Shown here: positions 52,005-61,174 of the stretch, in pieces | Position numbering within the stretch: position 1 is the stretch's first letter | Layout: every line of letters starts with the position of its first letter | NCBI RefSeq assembly: GCF_006874465.1 | Contig: NZ_VIRL01000020.1 | Span: 1-64,000 of the forward strand | Origin: Microbispora bryophytorum | GTDB taxonomy: Bacteria > Actinomycetota > Actinomycetes > Streptosporangiales > Streptosporangiaceae | Direction of reading: 5' to 3' | DNA length: 64,000 nucleotides | Notes under the pieces: generated by a model | Database searches by the model: none | The model's input: only the letters and a program-made list of their open reading frames with translations | Told to the model about the DNA's origin: nothing | Position numbers and translations under genes: made by a program

Positions 52005-52018
52005 GGAGAGCGCTCTCC
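52005..52018. promoter_or_regulatory. LacI-type operator O2 (GGAGAGCGCTCTCC) with upstream TTGACA
   Basis: A perfect 14-base palindrome of the CebR/LacI class (central GCGC). TTGACA at 51970-51975 may be the -35 of the former sugar-uptake promoter; no good -10 is visible. The operator sits 35 bases before the permease stub. Confidence 0.8.
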
Positions 52019-52052
52019 AAGCCGTACGCCGACGAGGAGAGCCGGTGCTCGC

Positions 52053-52310
52053 GTGGCAGACGTCTGTCAGATGGCCGTTGCGATCTACGCGTTCATGACC
52101 GCGTGGGGGGAGGTGCTGTTCGCCTCGGTCATGACCGACAAGTCGAGCCGCACGCTCGCCGTCGGCCTTCGGGGATACGCCACCGAGAACGACGTCTACT
52201 GGAACCAGATCATGGCGGCCTCCCTGGTCGTCGGCGTCCCCGTGGTGGCCGGGTTCCTGCTGCTGCAGCGCTACCTCGTGCAAGGACTCACCGCGGGCGC
52301 CGTGAAGTGA
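52053..52310 (+). pseudogene. C-terminal stub of a sugar ABC permease (MalG-like)
   Basis: From about 52070 the ORF encodes only the last 80 residues of a CUT1-type carbohydrate permease: [18 protein letters not shown], then [19 protein letters not shown], a final membrane helix and [12 protein letters not shown]. About 200 N-terminal residues, and the receptor and first permease genes normally upstream, are missing. The promoter/operator region joins directly to the stub, so one deletion probably removed them. It is followed 47 bases later by the beta-glucosidase gene. Confidence 0.85.
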
Positions 52311-52357
52311 ACGCTCACGATCACCGCCACCACCATCGAACCAAGGAGAACCAGCGA

Positions 52358-53721
<1,364 letters not shown>

Positions 53722-53728
<7 letters not shown>

Positions 53729-53758
53729 AAAGACACGGCGCCGGTGGTCTGTCAGGCC
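53722..53758. terminator. Hairpin spanning both convergent stops
   Basis: GGCCTG (53722-53727) pairs with CAGGCC (53753-53758), and inner AGAC with GTCT, across the 23 bases separating the beta-glucosidase and LacI stops. A modest bidirectional terminator. Confidence 0.5.
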
Positions 53759-54801
53759 GATTCGCGGACCACCAGCGTCGGCCGCATGATGACCGAGGTG
53801 ACCTGGAAGTCCGGGTCCGCGGCATGCGCGAGCAGCAGACGGGCCATCTCGGCCGCCATGTCCTCCATCGGCTGGCGCACGGTCGTCAGCGGCGGGCGGC
53901 AGGTGACCGCGGCGCTGTCGTCGAACCCGATCACCGCGATGTCCTCGGGCACCCGGCGCCCGAGATCGCGCAGCGCGAGCAGCGCGCCCTGCGCCATGAG
54001 GTCGTTGGCGACGAAGACGCCGTCGATGTCCGGGTGCTCCTTGATGAGCCGGTGCATGCCGGCCTCTCCGCTCGCGGGCATGAAGTCGCCCTCCACGGCC
54101 GGCACGTACGGGTGGCCGTGCCCGGCCATGGCCTCCTGGAATCCCGACAGCCGGTCCTGGGCGGCGGGCACGTCGAAGGGGCCGCTGATGGTGGCCACTC
54201 GCCGGCAGCCGCGCGCCACCAGGCGGTCGGCCGCCAGCGCCGCGCCGGCCCGGTGGGCGAGGTCGACGTAGCTGATCGGGATCGGGCGGGCGGGCCGCGC
54301 CCACAGCACGGCGGGCAGCCCGGCGTCCACCAGCAGCTTCGGCAGCGGGTCCTCGCCGTGCGTCGAGACCACCAGGGCGCCGTCGGCGCTGCCCTGGCGG
54401 AGGAAGGACACCACGTCGTCGCGGGTCTGCGCCGAGTCCGCCAGCATCAGCACCGGGTGGATGCCGCGCGGTCGCAGATAGCCCACCACCCCGCCGGCGA
54501 CCCGGCCGAAGAACGGGTCGGCGAAGACGCGCGACTCGAACGGCTCGCCGCCCTCCGCGTCGCCCGCGCCCGACACGACCAGCGCGACCGCTCCCGTACG
54601 GCGGGTGACGAGCGAGCGGGCGGCCCGGTTCGGCACGTAGCCGGTCGCGGCGATGGCGCGGTGCACCGCCTCCTGGATGTCCGGCGCGACGTTGCGGATT
54701 CCGTTGATCACGCGGGAGACGGTCGCCCGGGACACTCCCGCCAGACGGGCCACGTCCTCCAGCGTGGGGGCTCCCGACGTATGCGGGAGGTCGGTGCTCA
54801 T
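53752..54801 (-). CDS. LacI-family repressor of the beta-glucosidase locus
   Basis: A 349-residue LacI regulator. The N-terminal helix-turn-helix is PTLEDVARLAGVSRATVSRV with hinge helix near NRAARSLVTRR, followed by a periplasmic-binding-protein-like sugar domain. It is close to actinobacterial CebR/BglR regulators. TATAAA (minus strand, 54814-54809) ends seven bases before the ATG, suggesting a leaderless message, and an operator lies over the -35 position, indicating autorepression. Confidence 0.94.
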   Translation of the reverse strand: MSTDLPHTSGAPTLEDVARLAGVSRATVSRVINGIRNVAPDIQEAVHRAIAATGYVPNRAARSLVTRRTGAVALVVSGAGDAEGGEPFESRVFADPFFGRVAGGVVGYLRPRGIHPVLMLADSAQTRDDVVSFLRQGSADGALVVSTHGEDPLPKLLVDAGLPAVLWARPARPIPISYVDLAHRAGAALAADRLVARGCRRVATISGPFDVPAAQDRLSGFQEAMAGHGHPYVPAVEGDFMPASGEAGMHRLIKEHPDIDGVFVANDLMAQGALLALRDLGRRVPEDIAVIGFDDSAAVTCRPPLTTVRQPMEDMAAEMARLLLAHAADPDFQVTSVIMRPTLVVRESA

Positions 54802-54823
54802 GCAGCCATTTATAGCACGAGGT

Positions 54824-54837
54824 GGAGAGCGCTCTCC
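54824..54837. promoter_or_regulatory. LacI-type operator O3 (GGAGAGCGCTCTCC)
   Basis: Identical to the perfect palindrome O2 at 52005. It covers the -35 region of the lacI promoter, ten bases upstream of the TATAAA box. Confidence 0.85.
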
Positions 54838-54895
54838 GGCGTCGCGGGGGCGGCCCGCGGGCTGCAGGCAGCCCGGACTCCGTCTGGTTCGAGTC

Positions 54896-54941
54896 GTCTC
54901 CGGCCGCCGGGCGTGACGACGTCCGCCCGGCGGCCGGAGAC
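54896..54941 (-). terminator. Strong hairpin after the amine oxidase gene
   Basis: GTCTCCGGCCGCCGGGCG (54896-54913) pairs perfectly over 18 bases with 54924-54941, loop of ten. It begins 11 bases after the amine oxidase stop. A second, smaller stem (CGGGCTGC/GCAGCCCG, 54858-54875) lies just beyond. Confidence 0.88.
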
Positions 54942-54951
54942 GCCTTCCGAG

Positions 54952-56553
54952 TCAGTTCGCCAGGACCCGCTGATGGATGTCGGTGACCGTCTTGCGGGCG
55001 GACTCCAGCGCACCCGCCTGCCAGGCGATCATGTAGCTGAGCCAGTCACCCGCGAAGTGGACGTGGCCGGCCGGTCTGTTGAGCAGTTGGTAGCCGCCGA
55101 GGCGGGACGGCCAGCTGACCCAGGCGCCCTCGATGTTCGGCTGGAGCTTCCAGGAGACCGAGGCGGAGCTCACCAGCTCGTCGCGGTACTTCGCGCCGTG
55201 GATCTTCATGCCCTGCTCGATCGCGCGCTTCTCCCTCTGCGGGTGGGTGAGCGCGGCGTAGGCGTCCGCGTTGGCGCCGTTGTTGTAGTAGCCGACGACG
55301 AGCCCGCGCCGCCCGCCGTACCCGTAGGAGGGATACCAGAGGACGGATAGGTCAAGGTCGGTGTTGGTGATGCCGCCGTAGATGTTCTCGTCGGTCTCCC
55401 ACCAGCGCCGGCGGTACTCCAGGCCGATCTTGCCGGATGACGTGACGACCGGCGTGGACAGCGCGGCCTGCACGTCGGGCCCGAGGTTGTGCGGCGTCCT
55501 CGCCAGGATGTGCGGCGGCATCGCGGCCACGCAGAGATCGGCCTTGATCGTGCGTGTCCTGCCGTGACTGTCCTGGTATTCGACCTCGACCCCGTCCGCC
55601 AGGTCGGTGATCTTCGTGACCTTCGAGCGCAGCAAGATCTTGTGCTTGCCGACGGCTTCGGCGAACGCCTTGGGGATGGCGTCCATGCCGCCGACCGGCT
55701 GGAACATCAGCATCGCCTGGTCATAGCCGAACTCGAAGGAGAACCGCTGGCCGACGCCGCTGGCGAGCACCTCCGACAGGGACGGCACTGGGCCCAGTTC
55801 CGTGCCCGGCTGCTCGCCCGCGCCCGGGTCGGTGCTGTATCCCCGGCGTTCGCCGCCCGTGTAGGCGAAACCGCTCGCCTTGGTGCCGATCGAGCCGAAC
55901 CCGCGCAGGAAGGTCAGGAGGCGCTCCTTGTCGTCCGCGGTCAGCTTGCCGTTCAGCGCGCCGGCGTCGGTGGCGGTCGACAGCAGCTCGGAGATGTAGC
56001 CGTACACGTCGGCCTTCGCCGTGCGCCAGCGGACCGGCGCGGTCATTCCGGCGGCCTCGTTGAAGATGTACGCCTGGGCGTTGGAGTTGGTGAAGACCTC
56101 CAGATCGACGCCGAGCTCGCGGCAGTAGTCGACGGTGACCATCCACTGGGCGAGCCGGGCCGGCCCGGCGTTGAGGTAGAGACCGTCGGAGAACCGAGCG
56201 ATCTGGGTGGAGCCGTCGATCTCGGTGATCCTGTCGCCGCCCCTGATCGTCCAGTTACGGCCGCCGACCCGGTCGAGGGCCTCGATGACGGTGCAGTCGT
56301 AGCCCGCCTTGCCAAGCTCGTACGCCGTGGCCAGGCCGGCGATCCCGGCGCCGAGCACGACAACCTTCTTGGCGCCTCTGCCGGTGAGTGTGAAGTCGGA
56401 CGGCTGCGGGGGGACGAATGAAGCACCGGTCGCCGCCTCCGCGGTGGGCGCGAGACCGAGCGCGCCCATCGTCGCCAGGAGTGCTCCAGCGCCTCCAGTG
56501 GCACCCACCGCGGTCAGGAATCCGCGCCTGCTGTAGCTCACAGCCACCTCCAT
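54952..56553 (-). CDS. Tat-exported flavin monoamine / L-amino acid oxidase
   Basis: A 533-residue FAD oxidase. The N-terminus is a twin-arginine signal (SYSRRGFLTAVGATG, ending near TAEAA). The FAD-binding motif is KVVVLGAGIAGLATAYELGK, followed by ALDRVGGRNWT, and the C-terminal flavin-contact region is HFAGDWLSYMIAWQAGALESA. Secreted members include L-amino acid oxidases that generate hydrogen peroxide and ammonia. Substrate unknown. It stands alone, with a strong terminator downstream. Confidence 0.92.
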   Translation of the reverse strand: MEVAVSYSRRGFLTAVGATGGAGALLATMGALGLAPTAEAATGASFVPPQPSDFTLTGRGAKKVVVLGAGIAGLATAYELGKAGYDCTVIEALDRVGGRNWTIRGGDRITEIDGSTQIARFSDGLYLNAGPARLAQWMVTVDYCRELGVDLEVFTNSNAQAYIFNEAAGMTAPVRWRTAKADVYGYISELLSTATDAGALNGKLTADDKERLLTFLRGFGSIGTKASGFAYTGGERRGYSTDPGAGEQPGTELGPVPSLSEVLASGVGQRFSFEFGYDQAMLMFQPVGGMDAIPKAFAEAVGKHKILLRSKVTKITDLADGVEVEYQDSHGRTRTIKADLCVAAMPPHILARTPHNLGPDVQAALSTPVVTSSGKIGLEYRRRWWETDENIYGGITNTDLDLSVLWYPSYGYGGRRGLVVGYYNNGANADAYAALTHPQREKRAIEQGMKIHGAKYRDELVSSASVSWKLQPNIEGAWVSWPSRLGGYQLLNRPAGHVHFAGDWLSYMIAWQAGALESARKTVTDIHQRVLAN

Positions 56554-56638
56554 GATCTTTGGAGGCCAGTGTCAGCACGATCTGTTGCCGTAGATCAACG
56601 ATCACGTTCCGGCAGGATTTCTCACGATTTCCTCAGGA

Positions 56639-56911
56639 ATGGCGGCGCTCTGGGCGTGCCTCCTGGGCTCCGCCCGGGTCGACGTCGTCAGGGATGCGCG
56701 GGCTCCGACCCCAGCCGATTCCGGCCCGCGCTCTCCAGCTCGCGGGGCCATCTGCGAGACCGTCGTCGGGCTCCGTGAGGCCGTTGCCGCAGTGATGGCA
56801 CGCGAGCGTGAGCATCCCCTCGGCTTCGTCGACGAGGGCCGGCTGACCCACGCTGGACTGAACGCAGCGGTCGCATTACTCGGCATGGCGCCCGTGACTG
56901 ACGAAGAGTGA
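56639..56911 (+). CDS. Weak ORF in a low-density stretch, function unknown
   Basis: A 90-codon ORF with an AGGA before the ATG. The second half (ICETVVGLREAVAAVMARER, then FVDEGRLTHAGLNAAVALLGM) reads like a helical protein, but the first half is low-complexity. Third-position GC is lower than in neighbours. It may be a remnant. Opposite-strand ORFs here are no better. Bases 56554-56638 hold nothing recognisable. Confidence 0.3.
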   Translation: MAALWACLLGSARVDVVRDARAPTPADSGPRSPARGAICETVVGLREAVAAVMAREREHPLGFVDEGRLTHAGLNAAVALLGMAPVTDEE

Positions 56912-56993
56912 CGGCAGATCAGCGCGCAGCCGTAGGCCACAACGACGGATGATCTATCAGCTCATGCGACGCCCGTTGGGGAACGGTGTCCGC

Positions 56994-57176
56994 ATGACTG
57001 CCAAGGCACGCGACTGGCGAGACCGCCGGTCCGCAGGACTCGACGACACGACTGTGAACGCTTTGAACAAGCTGTCCGACGCGCTGGGCAAGGTTCATCA
57101 AGCACGCGGCCACCTGTACGCCTTCCACCAACTCACCGGAAGCGCTCACCAGGAGCGCTCGCGATCATACCGCTGA
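56994..57176 (+). CDS. Short, probably truncated conserved actinobacterial protein
   Basis: A 60-residue ORF starting MTAKARDWRDRRSAGLDD. The block LSDALGKVHQARGHLYAFHQLTG resembles the N-terminal part of hypothetical actinobacterial proteins I recall as about 150 residues long, so the gene is likely cut short after HQLTGSAHQE. Codon use is less GC-biased than the surroundings. It adjoins the transposase remnant. Confidence 0.45.
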   Translation: MTAKARDWRDRRSAGLDDTTVNALNKLSDALGKVHQARGHLYAFHQLTGSAHQERSRSYR

Positions 57177-57335
57177 CCTGCGGTTTCTCCATTGCGCCTC
57201 CCTCAAGTCGAGACGTTGATCTCAATTGATCGCTCGTTGTTCGCTCGCGTGTTGCCGGCCTGGTCCCCAACCAGCGGACTTCGGTATCGGATTCCTGGGA
57301 CGATCCGCGCAACCTTGTGGTCACCAGCTACGCCG

Positions 57336-57731
57336 TCACCTACGCCGGGTACTGGACGCAAGCAAGCCGAATGCCTGCGCCGACGGGGGTGCCGCACCTG
57401 CGCGCCTACCAGGCCCGCGCCGCACTTGCCGCGCCGTGGCGCAGGTCGTGTAGCCGGATCGGCGGCAACTCTGCCTGCCGCATGCTCCGGCCCCGAGCAC
57501 GATCGCCACCGCGAGCTGGACCAGCACCACACCCCGGTCCCACAGTGGACAGGCTCCCAGCCGGGCGAACACCGCCCCGAGTTCGCTGGTCAGGCCGGTC
57601 TGATCAGCGCATTTACGCAGGAGGATGGCTCCTGCGTGGCCGACGAGTCCTTGATCGGCTACTGCGCCCACCGCCCGGAGCGGACCGACGACCGTGAGGA
57701 AGAGCGACAGGAATGCCCGATCACCTGGCAC
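57336..57731 (-). pseudogene. Remnant of an IS1380-type transposase (N-terminal part)
   Basis: The minus-strand frame reads QGLVGHAGAILLRKCADQTG, then LWDRGVVLVQLAVAIVLGA (about 57656-57489), the characteristic N-terminal block of IS1380-family transposases. The similarity stops abruptly after VLGA and no DDE region, inverted repeats or target duplication are present. The ORF's first 25 codons overlap the GNAT start and are not transposase-like. Bases 57177-57488 hold no recognisable gene and are probably further decayed sequence. Confidence 0.6.
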
Positions 57732-58246
57732 TTCGACCCGTCACCGAAGCCGACCTGGACGCCTTCGACTCGGCCTTCCAGAGCGAGAGCGGCGCGACTC
57801 CGTACCAGTGGTTCGGATTCACCCCGACCATCGCGCTGCGGGAGGTGCTGCGCACCCGCGGGCTCCTGGCCGGAGCCGACAACATGCTCGCCGTCACCGT
57901 GGACGGCGAACTCGCGGGGCGCGTCGAGTGGCTGGAGCGGCGCTGGGGCCGCCGTGACACGTCGCTGTGCTGGGAGATCGCCGCCGGCCTGCTGCCGGAC
58001 TGGCGGGGCAGGGGAATCGGGACCCGGGCCCAGCGGGAACTCGTCCGTTACCTGTTCACGCACACGCGGGTGGAACGCGTCCAGGCGACCACCGACCCGG
58101 AGAACATTGCCGAGACACGGTGCCTGGAGAAGATCGGGTTCCGGCTCGAAGGCGTGGTCCGGCGTGCACAGTGGCGAGGCGGGCGCTGGCACGACCAGCT
58201 CCTGTTCTCCATCCTGCGGGACGAGTTCGACCTCGCGTCCGGGTGA
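57713..58246 (+). CDS. GNAT acetyltransferase (RimJ/RimL type)
   Basis: A 177-residue GNAT. The acetyl-CoA loop is LPDWRGRGIGTRAQRELVRYL, and the C-terminal pattern NIAETRCLEKIGFRLEGVVRRAQWRGGRWHDQ in pieces is typical of RimJ/RimL-like enzymes that acetylate protein N-termini or small amines. Substrate unknown. Starts just at the edge of the decayed transposase stretch. Confidence 0.9.
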   Translation: MPDHLALRPVTEADLDAFDSAFQSESGATPYQWFGFTPTIALREVLRTRGLLAGADNMLAVTVDGELAGRVEWLERRWGRRDTSLCWEIAAGLLPDWRGRGIGTRAQRELVRYLFTHTRVERVQATTDPENIAETRCLEKIGFRLEGVVRRAQWRGGRWHDQLLFSILRDEFDLASG

Positions 58247-58294
58247 GTCGGAAAAGCGGCTGCCCGGGCGGCACTCCAGGAGGCAGGATGAGGC

Positions 58295-58738
58295 ATGGCC
58301 ATCGATGATCTTCCTGGTGCCATCCGGCTTCCCGACGGCACCCTGGTGCGGGGCCGCGGCCTGAGACGTCCCATGCCGCCGGGCGTCCTGCCCGACCACG
58401 GCCTCTACCTGGGCGGCCGGCGGCTCAGGCACAAGCACGACCACGGCCTCACCTGGCCGCACGAGTGGATCGAGTGGCCCGACTTCCTCCTGCCCCGCGA
58501 CGAGGAGCACGCGATCGGCCGCATCCGGGCGCTGTACGCGCACGCGCGTGCGGGCCGCCGGGTCGAGGTCGCCTGCGGCGGGGGAGTCGGGCGCACCGGC
58601 ACCGTGATCGCGTGCCTGGCCGTCCTGTCGGGCCTGCCCGCCGACCGCGCCGTCGCCTGGACCCGCGCCGAATATCATCCGCGGGCCGTGGAGACGCCCT
58701 GGCAGCGTCGCTGGGTGCTGCGCTTTCCCGCGTCCTGA
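58295..58738 (+). CDS. Protein-tyrosine phosphatase-like (Cys-x5-Arg) protein
   Basis: A 147-residue phosphatase-fold protein with the signature VACGGGVGRTGTVIACL, containing the catalytic Cys and Arg of the CX5R loop followed by Thr. A general-acid Asp could be in EWPDFLLP. Such small actinobacterial enzymes dephosphorylate protein tyrosine or small phosphates. It starts 48 bases after the GNAT gene and may share its transcript. Confidence 0.85.
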   Translation: MAIDDLPGAIRLPDGTLVRGRGLRRPMPPGVLPDHGLYLGGRRLRHKHDHGLTWPHEWIEWPDFLLPRDEEHAIGRIRALYAHARAGRRVEVACGGGVGRTGTVIACLAVLSGLPADRAVAWTRAEYHPRAVETPWQRRWVLRFPAS

Positions 58739-58799
58739 TCTACCGGCCGGGGGAAGCCGGGCGCCGGGGAAGGAGGCCGGGCACGGCCGTCCGGAACCC

Positions 58800-59570
58800 G
58801 TGTGGTTGGGTGCCCTTGTGCTTGTGGACGTGCTGGGACTGGCCGGGATCGGCCTGGTCGCCGGGGTGGTCAGCACGGTTGTGAGCCTGGCCTCGATCGT
58901 GTCGTACCCCGCGCTGCTGGCCCTCGGCCTGCCGCCGCTGGCGGCGAACGTCACCAACACCGTCGCGCTGCTGTTCACCGGCGTGGGAGCGGCGGCCGGG
59001 TCGCGGCCCGAACTGGCAGACCAGGGACGTCTCATCGGCCGTCTCGGCTTCGCCGCCGCGCTGGGCGGCGCGGCCGGCGCCGGGCTGCTCCTGGTCACGC
59101 CGTCGCGGATGTTCGAGATGGTCGCCCCCTTGCTGGTCGCGGGCGCCTCGCTGCTGCTGTTGCTGCGCCCGCCACGCCCCGGCCAGGTGGGCCTCGGCGG
59201 GGAAAGCGGCCTGCGGCTGCGCCTGGGGGTCTTCTGCGTCGCCGTCTACACGGGCTACTTCGGCGCCGCCGGCGGGATCATCATGTTCGCCGTGCTCGCG
59301 GCGGCGCTCGACCGGCCCGCCGCGCGCGTGAACGCGGTCAAGAACGTCATCTCGGCGCTCGCCAACGCCGTCGCCGCCGTCGGGTTCGCCGTCTTCGGTC
59401 CGGTCGACTGGGCGGCGGTGGGCCCGCTGGCCGCGGGGTTCCTGGTGGGCGGCTGGATCGGCCCGGCGGTCGCGCGCCGCCTGCCCGGCCAGACTCTGCG
59501 CCTCGCCGCGGCCCTGTGCGGCCTCGCGGTCGCGGTCAAGCTCGGTGTCGACGCCTATCGCGGTGGCTGA
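58800..59570 (+). CDS. TSUP-family membrane transporter (second copy)
   Basis: A 256-residue membrane protein with eight hydrophobic segments. The first TSUP motif is VSTVVSLASIVSYPALLALG, followed by AANVTNTVALLF; the second half has GYFGAAGGIIMFAVLAAAL and NAVKNVISALANAV. Probably transports a sulphur-containing or organic anion. The GTG at 58800 is uncertain; no ribosome site lies close. Its last 16 bases overlap the convergent gene. Confidence 0.88.
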   Translation: MWLGALVLVDVLGLAGIGLVAGVVSTVVSLASIVSYPALLALGLPPLAANVTNTVALLFTGVGAAAGSRPELADQGRLIGRLGFAAALGGAAGAGLLLVTPSRMFEMVAPLLVAGASLLLLLRPPRPGQVGLGGESGLRLRLGVFCVAVYTGYFGAAGGIIMFAVLAAALDRPAARVNAVKNVISALANAVAAVGFAVFGPVDWAAVGPLAAGFLVGGWIGPAVARRLPGQTLRLAAALCGLAVAVKLGVDAYRGG

Positions 59571-59782
59571 TCGGCGGCCCCGGGTGGCTCCGTTTTGGTG
59601 TCGGCCCCGGTGACGGCCCCGGTGTCGGCTCCGGCGACGGCCTCGGCGTGCCGGATCCGCAGGCGCTCCCGGATCTCCTCGGGTGTGTACGCACGCCGCC
59701 GGCGCTCGGCCCGGGCGATCACCACACCGGTCGCCGCCACACCCGCGAAGGCCGCCAGACCGAGTATCTTCCACCAGCGCAT
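59555..59782 (-). CDS. Small N-terminally anchored membrane protein
   Basis: A 75-residue protein with one N-terminal membrane helix (MRWWKILGLAAFAGVAATGVV), a basic stretch (RAERRRRAYTPEEIRERLRIRH) and a tail of Gly-Ala-Asp-Thr repeats from four 12-base units (59597-59644). Divergent from the gene at 59800 with 17 bases between starts. Its transcript looks leaderless. Function unknown. Confidence 0.7.
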   Translation of the reverse strand: MRWWKILGLAAFAGVAATGVVIARAERRRRAYTPEEIRERLRIRHAEAVAGADTGAVTGADTKTEPPGAADQPPR

Positions 59783-59787
59783 GTGCC

Positions 59788-59794
59788 TAGGCTA
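59788..59794. promoter_or_regulatory. Symmetric, overlapping -10 boxes of two divergent leaderless genes
   Basis: Plus strand TAGGCT (59788-59793) ends six bases before the GTG at 59800; minus strand TAGCCT (59794-59789) ends six bases before the ATG at 59782. The two hexamers share five base pairs around the palindrome GCCTAGGC. Neither gene has a ribosome site. Confidence 0.6.
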
Positions 59795-59799
59795 CTGCT

Positions 59800-60507
59800 G
59801 TGCCTCACACGCGGATAAGTCTCGACAAAGCGCTCGAACTAGCCCGTACTGGCGACGTCTGGGTGTTCCGCGGACGTACGGTGCCGGACCGCGCCATCCA
59901 GGTCACCACCAACAGCCCGGTGAACCATGTCGGCATGGCCGTCGTCATCGAGGACCTGCCGCCGCTCATGTGGCACGCCGAACTGGGCCGGTCGCTGCCC
60001 GACATGTGGTCGGGCACGCATCAGCGCGGCGTCCAGTTGCACGACATGCGTGACGCGGTCTGCGTCTGGGCGGCCAGGTACGGCCAGCGCGCCTGGCTGC
60101 GGCAGTTGGAGCCGTCCGCCGGCAGGGAGATGGAGGACGCCGTCCTACGGACGATCGCGCGGCTGGACGGCACGCCGTTCCCGTCCACGGCCCGACTGGC
60201 CGGGCGCTGGCTGCGCGGGCGGCTGCCCTCGCTCCGACGCGAAGCACGGGACGGCACACAGGACGGCGTTCGAGACAGCGTGCTGGACGGCGTTCGGGAC
60301 GGCGTTCGGGACGGCGCGCTGGAGACGGCGTATTGCGCCGAGGTTGTCGCGGTGACGTACGAGGCGATGGGCCTGCTGCCCGCCGGTCGCCGCCCGAACT
60401 GGTACGACCCCGGAAGGTTCTGGAGCGGCGACAACCTCGTCCTCGGCGAGGGGCGCCGGCTGGGCGGAGAGATCGCGGTCGACGTCCCGGGCGGCCAGGC
60501 GCCCTGA
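59800..60507 (+). CDS. Permuted NlpC/P60 (YiiX/YaeF-like) papain-fold protein
   Basis: A 235-residue protein with the permuted NlpC/P60 order: catalytic His43 in NSPVNHVGMAVV early and Cys179 in ETAYCAEVVAVTYEAMG late. This group comprises amidases or lipid-acyl hydrolases. No signal peptide is seen. Between the two catalytic residues, residues 150-173 are six tetrapeptide repeats (Arg-Asp-Gly-Val type) encoded by 12-base units at 60247-60318. Leaderless GTG start. Confidence 0.8.
   Translation: MPHTRISLDKALELARTGDVWVFRGRTVPDRAIQVTTNSPVNHVGMAVVIEDLPPLMWHAELGRSLPDMWSGTHQRGVQLHDMRDAVCVWAARYGQRAWLRQLEPSAGREMEDAVLRTIARLDGTPFPSTARLAGRWLRGRLPSLRREARDGTQDGVRDSVLDGVRDGVRDGALETAYCAEVVAVTYEAMGLLPAGRRPNWYDPGRFWSGDNLVLGEGRRLGGEIAVDVPGGQAP
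60247..60318 (+). repeat. Six in-frame 12-bp repeats in the permuted NlpC/P60 gene
   Basis: Units such as CTGGACGGCGTT and CGGGACGGCGTT repeat six times without breaking the frame, adding about 24 hydrophilic residues between the catalytic His and Cys. Confidence 0.85.
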
Positions 60508-60642
60508 CGCATCGGGGGGACCGGTCACACCTACCCGCCGGTACATGCTCGTTGTGAAGTTTTTCTGGCGGCGGTCAACCTAAGGCCATCGAGGCGCGTC
60601 AGGTGTAGACACCGTTCGTCCAGACCCGGAGGGCAGAGCCCC

Positions 60643-60867
60643 ATGCCTACTCCTGAGATGAGACGCGAGGATCTCGCCGGGACCACCGACCGAGAGCGGC
60701 GGGCGCGGCTCGCGCTCGACGCCATACGCCGCCAGGGTCCAGAGGCGGTGCAGGAGGAGACGCTCCGTATGAAATCCGAGTTGTTCCGGTTGTACGGCTG
60801 GGAGGGGTACCAGCGGCTCATCGCCAAGATGGAGAGCGACCTGGCGCGGCTGCACGAGTCGCGCTGA
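60643..60867 (+). CDS. Small charged helical protein
   Basis: A 74-residue soluble protein, highly charged (RREDLAGTTDRERRARLALDA, then LFRLYGWEGYQRLIAKMESDL). GGAGGGC lies nine bases before the ATG. I do not recognise a family; helical pattern suggests a small regulator or binding protein. Confidence 0.65.
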   Translation: MPTPEMRREDLAGTTDRERRARLALDAIRRQGPEAVQEETLRMKSELFRLYGWEGYQRLIAKMESDLARLHESR

Positions 60868-61174
60868 GCGCCGCCGCCGGGGCTCGGCCCCTATGCCCTG
60901 CCAAGGGGGGAAAGTCCGCTCCACCTCCCCTGGAGGCCGGAGCTCTGCGGGACGAATCCGGTGGCCGCTCCCCGGTCGATGAGTGTTTTCGTGTCCTGTG
61001 CTCTGAAAGTCGGCTTACGCCCGTCTCTGGTTTGGCATGGTGATGAAAGTTACAGGCATTCACCGAAGGATTCCCAGCTCACCGTGATCGTCCGCCAGGA
61101 CGCCTTGACCGCCTCACCGCCCCGCAGCCACGATCTCGGCGTTCCGAGCATGACCGTGACCGCAGGGGAGCCCG
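60868..61174 (+). other. 307-base leader region before the expansin-like gene
   Basis: No ORF is credible. Several GC-rich hairpins are possible (for example CCGGA...TCCGG around 60932-60961), and an AT-richer segment with TTGGCA (61035-61040) lies about 135 bases before the start. Cell-wall genes of this kind often carry a cyclic-di-AMP riboswitch, but I do not see its conserved 3' segment. Confidence 0.35.

Noticed and set aside
57192-58364. Plus-strand open frame running through the transposase remnant and GNAT gene
   Set aside because: The GNAT gene in another frame is clearly coding and the rest of this frame is low-complexity Arg/Pro-rich text.
60868-61174. Possible cyclic-di-AMP (ydaO) riboswitch before the expansin gene
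   Set aside because: The conserved 3' segment of that class could not be found, so only an uncharacterised leader is recorded.
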